Positions 37,881-46,638 of a stretch of DNA of 64,000 bases are shown piece after piece (within the stretch, counting starts at the first letter, position 1; each line of letters starts with the position of its first letter). A program made the position numbers and the translations under genes. The notes below the pieces were generated by a model. The model was not told the origin of the DNA and searched no databases. It saw only the letters and a list, made by a program, of their open reading frames with translations. The DNA comes from Raineyella antarctica (lineage in GTDB: Bacteria; Actinomycetota; Actinomycetes; Propionibacteriales; Propionibacteriaceae). The DNA lies in assembly GCF_900092135.1 (NCBI RefSeq), contig NZ_FMYF01000003.1, forward strand, positions 248,001 to 312,000, written 5' to 3'.

Positions 37881-39383
37881 TCATCTGGGCAGGACGATGC
37901 CGAGCCGGGCCACCCGCCGGTAGATGGTCGCCCGGCTGAGGCCCAGTTCCGCGGCCGCGGCGCTCATGGTCACGCCGGGCCGGGAGAGGCAGCGGACGAT
38001 CTCGTCCCGCTCGACCGCCTCGATCCGGGTCAGGGTGCGGTTGCTGCGCCCGATCAATGCCGAGGGCAGGTCCCGTACGTCGATGGTCTCCGAGCGCAGC
38101 GCTGCGGCCTGGACCATGCTGAAGAGTTCGTCGACGTTGCCGGGCCAGTCGTAGGTGGTCAGCGCATGCTCGGCCGCCGACGTGAAGTCCACCTCACGCA
38201 GCCGGGTCTGGCGGGCGGCGAAGCGGGCCAGGGGCAGGACGTCTGCGACGCGTTCCCGCAGCGCGGGGACCGGCACCACGGTCTCGACCATGGCCGCGAG
38301 CGGCTGCGGGATGCCGCCGAACCCCTCGGCCGTGACGGCCCAGACCAGGGCCGGAGGGTTGCCGGAGGACGCGAGCAGTGCCCGCAGGGCGTGATCCGCT
38401 CGGGCACGCAGTTCCTCGGCCGCCCAGGCGGGCAGGGTATCGACGTTCTCGACGATGACAGCGGTCCCGGGCTTGGCCAGTTCGGGGGTCCACAGGGCCA
38501 GCCAGTCGTCGACGTCGTCGGGCGCGGGGACGGCCGCGGAGAGGATGCGGCTCCTCGGGTGGGCCCGGCGCAGCGCTTGTGCCAGGAGGGTGGCACGTCC
38601 GGCCCCGTCCTCGCCGACGGCAGCGACCATCCGGCCGGTCGCCAGCGCTTGCGCCGCCCGTTCGAGTGCTTCGGTCCACCCAGATGACAGGTCCCGCAGG
38701 GTGCCGGCCCCGGGTTCGAGGCCGCCGGACTGCACCCGGAACACCCCGCCCTTCGGGGTTCGTTTCGCCCTCCGCCCCTGCGATCGGGCCAGCATGAGCG
38801 CCGAGGTGTTGGCCGCCGCGGACTGCGCCAGCGCCAGCAGCAGGCCGGAGGAGGAACGGGACCAGGTCGTGATGTTGATGCTGCCCTCGATCCGGCCACT
38901 GAAGGGGTCGAGCACCGGTACCGCGGCGCAGGTATAGGTGCGCAAGCAGGCGCTGTAGTGCTCCTCGGCCCGTACGAGGCTGGGGGTCCGGTCCGCCAGG
39001 GCAAGGCCCAGTCCGGTCGTTCCGGCCTCCCGCTCGGAGAAGGCGAAGCCGGGTGCAAGATGCACGTCGTCGAGCGTGCGCAGCAGTGACCGATCGCCGC
39101 TGAAGCGGTTGAGCACGAGACCGTCGGCGTCGGTGAGCATCAGGCTCAGCGGCTCGTTCGCCAGTGTCCGGTACAGGCCGCCGAGCACCTCCTGCCCGCA
39201 CCGGAAGAAGAGGGAATCGGTGGTGACGGAGCCGGCCCACGCCGGATCCACGCTCTCGATCGAGACCCCGTACTCCTTGCTGCGTTGCCACGACGCGAGC
39301 AGACGCTTGGGCGCTGTCGCCAACGTGCCCGAAGCCTTCCCCTGGGCTCGCCCCGGAAGCGCTGCCTCGTGCTCCGACGCCAT
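37881..39383 (-). CDS. GAF-domain transcriptional regulator with Fis-type HTH (AcoR/MimR-like)
   Basis: 500 residues from the ATG at 39383 (GGGAGG upstream). N-terminal GAF-type sensor (about 60-215, LLASWQRSKEYGV to GSINITTW). The central AAA+-like domain (about 270-410) has a degraded P-loop (GEDGAGRATLL) and no GAFTGA loop. The C-terminal Fis-type helix-turn-helix includes AAAAELGLSRATIYRR. This is the layout of actinobacterial AcoR/MimR proteins, which act without sigma-54. MimR activates propane/acetone monooxygenase genes in mycobacteria; the divergent neighbours here fit that theme. Confidence 0.85.
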   Translation of the reverse strand: MASEHEAALPGRAQGKASGTLATAPKRLLASWQRSKEYGVSIESVDPAWAGSVTTDSLFFRCGQEVLGGLYRTLANEPLSLMLTDADGLVLNRFSGDRSLLRTLDDVHLAPGFAFSEREAGTTGLGLALADRTPSLVRAEEHYSACLRTYTCAAVPVLDPFSGRIEGSINITTWSRSSSGLLLALAQSAAANTSALMLARSQGRRAKRTPKGGVFRVQSGGLEPGAGTLRDLSSGWTEALERAAQALATGRMVAAVGEDGAGRATLLAQALRRAHPRSRILSAAVPAPDDVDDWLALWTPELAKPGTAVIVENVDTLPAWAAEELRARADHALRALLASSGNPPALVWAVTAEGFGGIPQPLAAMVETVVPVPALRERVADVLPLARFAARQTRLREVDFTSAAEHALTTYDWPGNVDELFSMVQAAALRSETIDVRDLPSALIGRSNRTLTRIEAVERDEIVRCLSRPGVTMSAAAAELGLSRATIYRRVARLGIVLPR

Positions 39384-39447
39384 CACAGACCTCCCTGTCC
39401 CGGTCCATCGAGCGTAATCCGCGGGTACAAACATCCGCGCCATTACT

Positions 39448-39464
39448 TGTCTCAAAGTGAGACA
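39448..39464. promoter_or_regulatory. TGTCTC palindrome, likely site of the divergent regulator
   Basis: TGTCTCAAAGTGAGACA has seven-base perfect arms and a three-base centre. It lies between the divergent regulator and amidohydrolase genes. TGTCTC-type inverted repeats are common targets of Fis-type HTH domains in this regulator class; binding is inferred. Confidence 0.55.
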
Positions 39465-39545
39465 CGGGTCACATGTCGACCAGTAGCGCCAGCACCTACC
39501 TTCGATCCCAACAGCGACTACGGCAGTCGCGGGAGGAGCAGACCC

Positions 39546-40592
39546 ATGTACACCAAGGACGGCGAGAAGTACTTCATCGTCGACGCCCACGTCGCCCTGT
39601 GGGACGCACGGCCCGAGAACCAGCGCAACATCCACGGCAAGCAGTTCATCGACTGCTTCTACGACTACCACCGCAACCTCTCCCCCGACGAGGAGCTGTG
39701 GCCGTACGAGGACTACCTCTACCAGGGCGGCGAGCGCCTGATGAAGGACCTGTTCGAGGACGGCTACGTCGACCATGCGATCTTCCAGCCGGCCTACCTC
39801 AGCGAGTTCTACAAGCGGAACTTCGGCCAGACCGAGGAGGCGTACGGCCTCGCCACCGAGCACCCGGACAAGCTCACCTACAACCACCGCTTCGATCCCC
39901 GGGACGGGGAGAACGGGCTGGAGCGGCTGCGGGCCGACCACGAGCGGATGGGCTTCAGGGGAGTGAAGCTCTACACGGCCGAGTGGAACGGGGAGTCTCG
40001 CGGCTACAAGCTGTCGGATCCGTGGACGTACCGCTACTTCGAGGTGTGCCGCGAGCTCGGTATCAAGAACATCCACATCCACAAGGGCCCGACGATCCGT
40101 CCGCTCGACCGGGATGCCTTCGACGTCGCCGACGTGGACCACTGCGCGTCGGACTTCACCGACCTCACCTTCGTCGTGGAGCACGTCGGCCTGCCGCGGC
40201 TGGAGGACTTCTGCTGGATCGCCAACCAGGAGCCCAACGTGCACGGCGGGCTGGCCGTGGCGATGCCGTTCATGCACACCCGGCCGCGGTACTTCGCCCA
40301 GATCATCGGCGAGCTCATCTACTGGATCGGTGAGGACCGGATCGAGTTCTCCAGCGACTACGCGCTGTGGACGCCGCGCTGGTTGGTCGAACGCTTCGTC
40401 GACTTCCAGATCCCCGAGGACATGACGGAGTACGCCCCGCTCACCGTCGCCCAGAAGAAGAAGATCCTCGGGCTCAACGCCGCCAAGCTGTACGACATCC
40501 CGGTGCCGGAGGAGCTGCGGCTGCCCGACGCCGACGAGACCGAGACCGGACCGCGCCAGCCGGAGCGGGCCGACCTGGGAGCCCAGCAGTGA
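39546..40592 (+). CDS. Amidohydrolase-2 family protein of propane-monooxygenase type clusters
   Basis: 348 residues of the metal-dependent amidohydrolase TIM-barrel fold. The usual N-terminal HxH is reduced to DAHVALWD (His15, Ala17); later ligand candidates are in NIHIHKGP, FVVEHVGLPR and FSSDYALWTP. Orthologue-like genes sit in the propane/acetone monooxygenase operons (prm/mim) of Rhodococcus, Gordonia and Mycobacterium, where the protein is thought to help make an active monooxygenase or act on a product. GGGAGGAG precedes the ATG. Its stop overlaps the next start (GTGA). Confidence 0.85.
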   Translation: MYTKDGEKYFIVDAHVALWDARPENQRNIHGKQFIDCFYDYHRNLSPDEELWPYEDYLYQGGERLMKDLFEDGYVDHAIFQPAYLSEFYKRNFGQTEEAYGLATEHPDKLTYNHRFDPRDGENGLERLRADHERMGFRGVKLYTAEWNGESRGYKLSDPWTYRYFEVCRELGIKNIHIHKGPTIRPLDRDAFDVADVDHCASDFTDLTFVVEHVGLPRLEDFCWIANQEPNVHGGLAVAMPFMHTRPRYFAQIIGELIYWIGEDRIEFSSDYALWTPRWLVERFVDFQIPEDMTEYAPLTVAQKKKILGLNAAKLYDIPVPEELRLPDADETETGPRQPERADLGAQQ

Positions 40593-41485
40593 CCGCCACC
40601 CGAACCGAGGCCGCCGCCGGGGTGATGGCCGCACGCGGGGAGGACGTACGGCAGGGCGGCGGGCGGGAAGGCGGCGGGCGGGAGGAGGACGTACGGGAGG
40701 CGCTGTCCGTCGTCCTCGACCCGGAGCTGGACGAACCGATCACCGATCTCGGCTTCGTCCGCTCGATCGAGGTCTCCCCCGCAGCCGGGACGGACGCCGA
40801 TCCCGACGACCGCTTGGATACCCACGCTGCGGGTGCGCTGGTCGTGGTGCACCTGCGGCTACCCACCTCGTTCTGCTCACCCAACTTCGCCTACCTGATG
40901 GCCTCCGACAGCAAGGACGCCCTCTCGGCGCTGCCGGGGGTGGGGAGGGTCGTGGTGGAGCTCGACGACCACCACGACTCGGACCTGATCAACGCCGGCC
41001 TGGCGGCCGACGCCGGCTACCGGGGCACCTTCGGGCACGAGGCGGAGGAGAGCCTGGACGAATTGCGGTGGATCTTCCGCCGCAAGGCGCACACCGCCGC
41101 GATGGAGCGCTGCCTGACCGCCCTGCTGCGTGCCGACCGGTCGCTGGCCGAGTCAGCCGTGGGGACCGTACGACTGCAGGACCTGCCCGCCGGACGCGAG
41201 AAGGACGCCCTGCTGCGACGCCGGGTGACCATCGGACTTCCCACCGAACCCCGGGACCTGGTCCTGGTCGACGAGGCAGGATGTCCCTATCCGCCCGAGG
41301 CGGTACCGATGGCGCTGCGCCGCGCGCGGTCCACCCGGATCTCGGTCGACGGCAACGCCCACTTCTGCCGAGGACTGCTGCGCACCCGCTACGCGGGGGC
41401 CGGCGCTGACCAGGTCGACCGCCCCGAGGGCGCCGAACCCTCCGACCACCACCTTCTTCCGCTGATCGTCAAGGAGATCCACTGA
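40589..41485 (+). CDS. DUF59 iron-sulfur assembly-type protein
   Basis: 298 residues from a GTG that overlaps the upstream stop. After a low-complexity glycine/arginine-rich lead (residues 1-35) comes a MIP18/DUF59 domain: ALSVVLDPELDEPITDLGFV, and the conserved cysteine in PTSFCSPNFAYLMASD. The remaining half, with EAGCPYPPEAVPMALRRAR, is specific to the proteins that accompany propane monooxygenases. A role in metal-centre assembly is inferred from the domain. It is translationally coupled to the ADH (TGATG). Confidence 0.85.
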   Translation: MTATRTEAAAGVMAARGEDVRQGGGREGGGREEDVREALSVVLDPELDEPITDLGFVRSIEVSPAAGTDADPDDRLDTHAAGALVVVHLRLPTSFCSPNFAYLMASDSKDALSALPGVGRVVVELDDHHDSDLINAGLAADAGYRGTFGHEAEESLDELRWIFRRKAHTAAMERCLTALLRADRSLAESAVGTVRLQDLPAGREKDALLRRRVTIGLPTEPRDLVLVDEAGCPYPPEAVPMALRRARSTRISVDGNAHFCRGLLRTRYAGAGADQVDRPEGAEPSDHHLLPLIVKEIH

Positions 41486-42519
41486 TGAGCACCATGCGAA
41501 CCGTCAAGGTCGTCGGCTACCACGAAGGCCTCCAGATGCGGGAGGCCCCCGTCCCCGAGGCGACCGGCCCGTGGGACGTCGTGGTCAGGATCGGCGGAGC
41601 GGGCGTGTGCCGCACCGACCTGCACATCCTCGAGGGCCAGTGGGCCGAGAAGTCCCAGGTCCAGCTGCCGTACACGATCGGCCACGAGAACGCCGGGTGG
41701 GTGCACGCGGTGGGCAGCGCCGTCACCAACGTGAAGGAGGGCGACAAGGTCATCCTGCATCCCCTGGTCACCTGCGGCCTGTGCCGGGCCTGCCGTTCCG
41801 GTGACGACGTGCACTGCGAGAACAGCAGGTTTCCCGGCATCGACTCCGACGGCGGCTACGCCGACTACCTGCTCACTTCCGCGCGCTCGGTGGTCCGGAT
41901 CGACGACTCGCTGGAGCCTGCCGACGTCGCGGCGCTGGCCGACGCCGGCCTGACCGCCTACCACGCAGCCGCGAAGGCGGCCAAGCGGCTGACCCCCCGG
42001 GACACCTGCGTGGTCATCGGTGCCGGCGGCCTGGGCCACATCGGGATCCAGGTGCTCAAGGCGCTCACCCCGAGCCGGATCGTCGTCGTCGACCGCAACC
42101 CCGCGGCGCTGGAGCTCGCGAGGTCCATCGGGGCCGATGTCGGCGTGGTGGCCGACGGCAGCCAGGTCGACCAGGTCCTGGCGCTCACCGGCGGCAAGGG
42201 GGCCGAGGCGCTGATCGACTTCGTCGGCGAAGGCGGCGCGACGTCGGAGGGCATCGCGATGCTGCGCGAGGCCGGCGACTACTACGTCGTCGGCTACGGC
42301 GAGGACATCTGCGTACCGACGATCGACATGGTCTCGAACGAGATCAACATCATCGGCAACCTCGTCGGGTCCTACAACGACCTGCAGGACCTGATGGCCC
42401 TCGCGGCGCGCGGGGCGGTCACGCTGCACACCCAGAAGTACGCCCTCGACGACTTCCAGCAGGCGATCAGCGACCTCGATGCCGGCAAGGTCCGTGGCCG
42501 CGCGATCCTGGTGCCCTGA
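41485..42519 (+). CDS. Zinc-dependent alcohol dehydrogenase, NAD(P)-dependent
   Basis: 344 residues of the medium-chain dehydrogenase family. Catalytic zinc: Cys in GAGVCRTDLH and His-Glu in GHENAGWV. Structural zinc: four cysteines in CGLCRACRSGDDVHCE. Rossmann fold: GAGGLGHIGIQVLK, with VDRN after strand beta-2 suggesting NAD. In propane-oxidation clusters this gene oxidises the propanol formed by the monooxygenase; here the monooxygenase is absent, so it may act on another alcohol supplied from outside. Confidence 0.9.
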   Translation: MSTMRTVKVVGYHEGLQMREAPVPEATGPWDVVVRIGGAGVCRTDLHILEGQWAEKSQVQLPYTIGHENAGWVHAVGSAVTNVKEGDKVILHPLVTCGLCRACRSGDDVHCENSRFPGIDSDGGYADYLLTSARSVVRIDDSLEPADVAALADAGLTAYHAAAKAAKRLTPRDTCVVIGAGGLGHIGIQVLKALTPSRIVVVDRNPAALELARSIGADVGVVADGSQVDQVLALTGGKGAEALIDFVGEGGATSEGIAMLREAGDYYVVGYGEDICVPTIDMVSNEINIIGNLVGSYNDLQDLMALAARGAVTLHTQKYALDDFQQAISDLDAGKVRGRAILVP

Positions 42520-42546
42520 GCGGGAACGCAGCTGATCATGGACGGA

Positions 42547-42577
42547 GGCCTCCGGGACCCGACCGGTCCCGGAGGCC
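42547..42577. terminator. Terminator between the ADH and phosphoesterase genes
   Basis: GGCCTCCGGGACC and GGTCCCGGAGGCC form a perfect 13-pair stem around CGACC, between two convergent genes. Confidence 0.75.
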
Positions 42578-42598
42578 TTCCGGTCGTCCGGCCCCACC

Positions 42599-43522
42599 TC
42601 ACCAGCGCGGCCCCGGACGGTAGGCCTCCCCCACCTCGTGCGAGGCGTACTCCGAGATCGACTCCGGGCCCGCGAGCACCCGCCGCTTGACGTGCAGGTA
42701 GCGCTCCGCATCGGGCTCGACCCGCCACCCGACCATCTGGATCTGGCCGCCGACGATCTCGATCCCGGTGATGTACGAGGGGAACGTGCAGCACCCGGTG
42801 TTGAAGTAGGGCACCCCGTCGCGGGGGAACTTCTGACGGTGCGTGTGGCCGCAGATCAGCGCCGTCTGGTTCTGCAGGATCCACCGCCGATAGTTCCGCT
42901 CGACCTTGTGCCGCTTGAACATGTTCCGCACCGGGCTGGAGGGGCTGCGGATGCCGAACGCGTGCATGTACTTCCAGAACAGGCGGAAGGTCCACATGGT
43001 GAAGCGCCAGTTCTGGTCGTTCGAGAAGTCACCCTGGTGCCCGTGCACCACCAGGACCTCCTGCCCGGTCTCGCGATGCCGCAGCACCAGCGACTCGATC
43101 GGATGCAGGTCGGGCATGAACGGGGTGGGGCGCCCCAGGTCGTCCGGGATGGTGGCGAAACAGGCGTGGGCGTACTCCGGGTCCTTCAACTGGATGTTGT
43201 GGTTGCCGTAGAGGTAGATCAGGCGGTCGTCGTCGTAGAACCGCTTGAGCCGTCGGTACGGCGACCCGTTGGCCCACAGGATGTGCTTGAAGTCCGCGTT
43301 CTCCCACAGTTCGTCGCCGTCCCCGACCTCGACGTACGTGTAGCCCTCGGCGTGGTACCACTCCAGCGCCCCGATGTAGATGTTCTTGTTCTTGCCGAAC
43401 TCGTCGGCCATGCTGCCGTCGCCGCGGTGCACGTCGCTGAGGAACACGAAGCGTGAATCGTCGTCGAACTCCTGGACCTGCGCGGTCCGGTAGGCCTCGG
43501 TCAGGCGCCCCATCGTCTGCAT
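42599..43522 (-). CDS. Calcineurin-like metallophosphoesterase
   Basis: 307 residues containing the full metallophosphoesterase set in order: FLSDVHRGDGS, VGDGDELWE, YGNHNIQL, VHGHQGDF and CGHTHRQKF. These give the two-metal site. The lengthened middle (KYMHAFGIRSPSSPVRNM) resembles the UDP-2,3-diacylglucosamine hydrolase-like group, but a specific substrate is not assigned. The ATG at 43522 has AGGAG ahead. It is probably co-transcribed with the membrane protein gene 17 bases upstream. Confidence 0.88.
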   Translation of the reverse strand: MQTMGRLTEAYRTAQVQEFDDDSRFVFLSDVHRGDGSMADEFGKNKNIYIGALEWYHAEGYTYVEVGDGDELWENADFKHILWANGSPYRRLKRFYDDDRLIYLYGNHNIQLKDPEYAHACFATIPDDLGRPTPFMPDLHPIESLVLRHRETGQEVLVVHGHQGDFSNDQNWRFTMWTFRLFWKYMHAFGIRSPSSPVRNMFKRHKVERNYRRWILQNQTALICGHTHRQKFPRDGVPYFNTGCCTFPSYITGIEIVGGQIQMVGWRVEPDAERYLHVKRRVLAGPESISEYASHEVGEAYRPGPRW

Positions 43523-43539
43523 GCCCTGCTCCTGTCTTC

Positions 43540-43992
43540 CTAGGCCCGGCGGAGCGTGTTCGCGCTCGCCGCCCGGCCGAACATCGCCAGTCCGGCGATG
43601 ATCCCGATGGCGCACCCCACGATGCTGACGATCAGCACCACCCGCGTGACCAGCGCCCAGTCGAACGCGTAGCCGGTGAAGTCGAACGGGAACACCCTCA
43701 GGACCTTGATCGAGGCGGCCAGTCCGACCGCCGAGGTGACGACCCCGCCGATCGCCTGCAGTCCGCGGGACCTGACCACCGCGTACAGGATGCCAGCCAC
43801 CAGTGACACGACCAGGGTCGCGTTGACGATGCCGATCACCTGGGCAGTGTCAGGGGTCAGGAACGAGATCCGCTCCCACCCCGGCCGGCCGTTCAGCAGG
43901 TACAGCAGCACGCCGTTGACCAGCGACCCCATCACGTTCCCGCCGGCACTGGTGCTCGGCGCGGAGCGCTGCGTTCTCGTCTCACCCGACAT
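43540..43992 (-). CDS. Four-helix hypothetical membrane protein
   Basis: 150 residues with about four hydrophobic helices (around 22-38, 50-72, 78-98, 112-138) and a polar N-terminus. No family recognised. It ends 17 bases before the metallophosphoesterase gene, suggesting one transcript. The ATG at 43992 follows GGGAGGAAAC. Confidence 0.7.
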   Translation of the reverse strand: MSGETRTQRSAPSTSAGGNVMGSLVNGVLLYLLNGRPGWERISFLTPDTAQVIGIVNATLVVSLVAGILYAVVRSRGLQAIGGVVTSAVGLAASIKVLRVFPFDFTGYAFDWALVTRVVLIVSIVGCAIGIIAGLAMFGRAASANTLRRA

Positions 43993-44104
43993 GTTTCCTC
44001 CCAGAGGTCACGTCCTCCACAAGAGTAGGACAACGGCCCTGAGGACTCCTAGGGGTAGATCGAGACGGAGGGCATGGGGCGGCGGAGGATGTGCTGGCGG
44101 TGTC

Positions 44105-44142
44105 GGGGCGGTGGCGGGGTTGGGGTGGCGGCGGGGATGGGG
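44105..44142 (+). other. G-rich tract with five GGGG runs
   Basis: Five GGGG runs occur within 38 bases in the 287-base gap between the membrane protein and deacetylase genes, enough to form a G-quadruplex on the plus strand. It lies upstream of the deacetylase promoter region. No gene is supported in this gap. Confidence 0.4.
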
Positions 44143-44279
44143 CCTCGGCGGGTCCGGCGCGGGTCGGACGGCCCGACACCAGCACGCGTAGCCCTCGGGG
44201 TGCAGCGCCCTGGCCCGCCCGGTGTCTAGGGTGGCGGCGAAGACCCGTCGGGTGCCCCGATCTCGTAGGTAGGTGAGCC

Positions 44280-45179
44280 ATGTCGATCGAACGTCCATCC
44301 CTGAGCCGCCGCGTCGTGTTGACGGGCGGACTGGCGGCCGCCGTGGGAGCCGTGGCAGCCGTGGCAGCCGTGGCCGGTTGCTCCCCGCGCACCGCGGACA
44401 CCACCGCCCCGGCGCGTACGGATGCCTCCCCCACGCCCAGCCCGACGCCGACGCCGACCCCCACGCCGGCGACCGCGCAGGAGATCGCCGCCCGGGCGAC
44501 CGTGCCGGTGCTGTGCTACCACCAGGTCCGCCCGTACGCGGCCAACGACACCTCGTACAACCGCCAGCAGCTGATCATCCCGCCCGACGCCTTCGGCCGG
44601 CACCTCGACGCGATCCGGGAGGCGGGCTACACCACGATCGACCCGGCCGCCTATCACGCCCACCTGGCCAACGGGGCGAAACTGCCGGACAAGCCGCTGA
44701 TCATGAGCTTCGACGACGGCAAGGACAACCAGCCCCAGAACGCCCTGCCCGCGCTCACCAAGCGAGGCATGGTCGGCACCTGGTTCATCATGAGCGTCGT
44801 GATCGGCAACCCCGGCTGGACCACCGCGGACCAGATCCGCCGGGCGGCCGACGCGGGGCACACCATCGGCTGCCACACCTGGGACCACCACGACGTACGC
44901 AAGTACACGGCCGCGGACTTCACCAAGCAGTTCGACGGGGCCCGGGCCACGCTGCAGAAGTACTCGGGCCAGCCGGTGGACTCGTTCGCCTTCCCGTACG
45001 GGGCCTGGAACGAGGCCGCGCTGCCGCACCTCGCCAAGGCCGGGTTCACCACCGCCTACCAGCTGACCGAGAAGCCCCTGGACCCGAAGCTGCCCCAGCT
45101 CACGCTGCGCCGCCAGCTCGCGGTGTCGACCTGGTCGGGCGCGGAGCTCGTCGCACAGCTGGAGAAGCTGACCGCGTAG
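44280..45179 (+). CDS. Secreted polysaccharide deacetylase lipoprotein
   Basis: 299 residues. A twin-arginine-like signal (SRRVVLTGG) leads to a lipobox, VAGC (Cys34), then a proline-threonine linker (SPTPTPTPTPTP). The NodB-type domain has CYHQVRPY, the catalytic SFDDG, the metal-binding HTWDHHD and FPYGAWNEAALPHL. It should remove acetyl groups from a surface or cell-wall polysaccharide. GGTGAG stands a few bases ahead of the ATG. The stop converges on the next gene, ten bases away. Confidence 0.9.
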   Translation: MSIERPSLSRRVVLTGGLAAAVGAVAAVAAVAGCSPRTADTTAPARTDASPTPSPTPTPTPTPATAQEIAARATVPVLCYHQVRPYAANDTSYNRQQLIIPPDAFGRHLDAIREAGYTTIDPAAYHAHLANGAKLPDKPLIMSFDDGKDNQPQNALPALTKRGMVGTWFIMSVVIGNPGWTTADQIRRAADAGHTIGCHTWDHHDVRKYTAADFTKQFDGARATLQKYSGQPVDSFAFPYGAWNEAALPHLAKAGFTTAYQLTEKPLDPKLPQLTLRRQLAVSTWSGAELVAQLEKLTA

Positions 45180-45189
45180 GAGTCCCGCC

Positions 45190-46638
45190 CTACAGCCGGA
45201 TCCCGACGTACTTGGTCTCCAGGAACTCCTCGATGCCCTCGTGCGAGCCCTCACGACCCAGGCCCGACTGCTTCACGCCGCCGAACGGGGCGGCCGGGTC
45301 GGAGATGACGCCGGAGTTGAGCCCGACCATGCCGCTCTCGAGGCGCTCGACCACGTACAGGGCCTCCGACAGGTTCTCGGCGAAGACGTACGACATCAGG
45401 CCGTACTCGGTGCTGTTGGCCAGCGAGATGGCGTCGTCCAGGGTCTCGAAGGTGGTGATCGGCGCGACCGGGCCGAAGATCTCCTCGGTCCAGACCCGCG
45501 CCTGCGGGCCGACGTCGGCGAGCACCGTCGGGGCCAGGAAGTAGCCCGGGCCCTCCGGTGAGGTGCCGCCGACCACTGTCCGGGCGCCGTTGGCGAGCGC
45601 ATCGTCGAGGAGTTCGCGGACCTTGGCCAACTGCTTGCTGCTGACCAGCGGGCCGACCTGGGTGCCCTCCTCCAGACCGTTGCCGATCTTCAGCGCACCC
45701 ATCCGCTCGCCGAGCCGCCGGGTGAACTCCTCGGCGACGTCGGCGTGGACGTAGAAGCGGTTGGCGGCCGTACAGGCCTCACCGATGTTGCGCATCTTGG
45801 CGTCCAGCGCGCCCTGGACGGCCTTGTCCAGGTCGGCCGAGGGCAGCACCAGGAACGGTGCGTTGCCGCCCAGTTCCATCGACGTACGCAGCACCTGGTC
45901 AGCAGCCTGGCGCAGCAGGATCTTGCCGACGGCAGTGGAGCCGGTGAAGGTGACCTTCCGCAGCCGCGGGTCGGTGATGATCGGTTCGGTGACCTCGGCG
46001 GAGTGGGTCGAGGTGAGGCAGTTGACGACGCCGTCCGGCAGCCCGGCGTCCTGCAGGGCCTGGACGAACAGCAGCGTGGTGAGCGGGGTCTCGTGGGCCG
46101 GCTTGATGATCGCGGTGCAGCCCGCGGCCAGGGCGGGCGCGAGCTTGCGGGTGGCCATGGCGAGCGGGAAGTTCCACGGGGTGATCGCGTACACCGGGCC
46201 GACCGGCATCTTCATGGTCAGGATGCGCTGGCCCGAGACCGGCGCGGTCCCGTAGCGGCCGGCGACCCGGACCGCCTCCTCGGAGAACCAGCGCACGAAC
46301 TCGGCGCCGTAGGTGACCTCGCCGTACGACTCGGCCAGCGGCTTGCCCATCTCACGGGTCATCGTGCGGGCGAAGGCGTCCCGACGCTGGATCACAAGGT
46401 CGAACGTGGAGCGCAGCAGTTCGGAGCGCTCGCGCGGAGTGGTCGCCGCCCAGGCCTCGGCCGCCTCGCTGGCGGCGTCCATCGCGGCCCGCGCGTGGTC
46501 GGGGCCGGCGTCGGCGACGGTGGTGATCGTCTCCTCGGTGGCGGGGTCGACGACGTCGAAGCTCTCGTCCGCGTCCAGCCATGTGCCGGCGATGAAGATG
46601 CCGGACGGGTAGGTGGTCTGCTCGGTCACTGTGGTCAT
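45190..46638 (-). CDS. gabD: Succinate-semialdehyde dehydrogenase-like aldehyde dehydrogenase
   Basis: 482 residues, full-length ALDH. TPWNFPLAMATRKLAPALAA is the oxyanion/Asn region; the general base is Glu255 (SMELGGNAP) and the nucleophile is Cys289 (GEACTAANR). GSTAVGKILL and the C-terminal FGGVKQSGLGREGSHEGI are typical of GabD/SSADH. Substrate is therefore probably succinate semialdehyde or a similar short semialdehyde. Its ATG overlaps the stop of the oxidoreductase gene before it by four bases. Confidence 0.88.
   Translation of the reverse strand: MTTVTEQTTYPSGIFIAGTWLDADESFDVVDPATEETITTVADAGPDHARAAMDAASEAAEAWAATTPRERSELLRSTFDLVIQRRDAFARTMTREMGKPLAESYGEVTYGAEFVRWFSEEAVRVAGRYGTAPVSGQRILTMKMPVGPVYAITPWNFPLAMATRKLAPALAAGCTAIIKPAHETPLTTLLFVQALQDAGLPDGVVNCLTSTHSAEVTEPIITDPRLRKVTFTGSTAVGKILLRQAADQVLRTSMELGGNAPFLVLPSADLDKAVQGALDAKMRNIGEACTAANRFYVHADVAEEFTRRLGERMGALKIGNGLEEGTQVGPLVSSKQLAKVRELLDDALANGARTVVGGTSPEGPGYFLAPTVLADVGPQARVWTEEIFGPVAPITTFETLDDAISLANSTEYGLMSYVFAENLSEALYVVERLESGMVGLNSGVISDPAAPFGGVKQSGLGREGSHEGIEEFLETKYVGIRL

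Noticed and set aside
37881-39383. Sigma-54-dependent activation of the amidohydrolase operon
   Set aside because: The regulator lacks GAFTGA, the promoter region has no GG-N10-GC -24/-12 element, and actinobacteria lack sigma-54.
44008-44298. 96-codon minus-strand frame in the gap before the deacetylase gene
   Set aside because: Mostly proline, arginine and alanine from a G-rich tract, no ribosome site, and it overlaps the deacetylase start.
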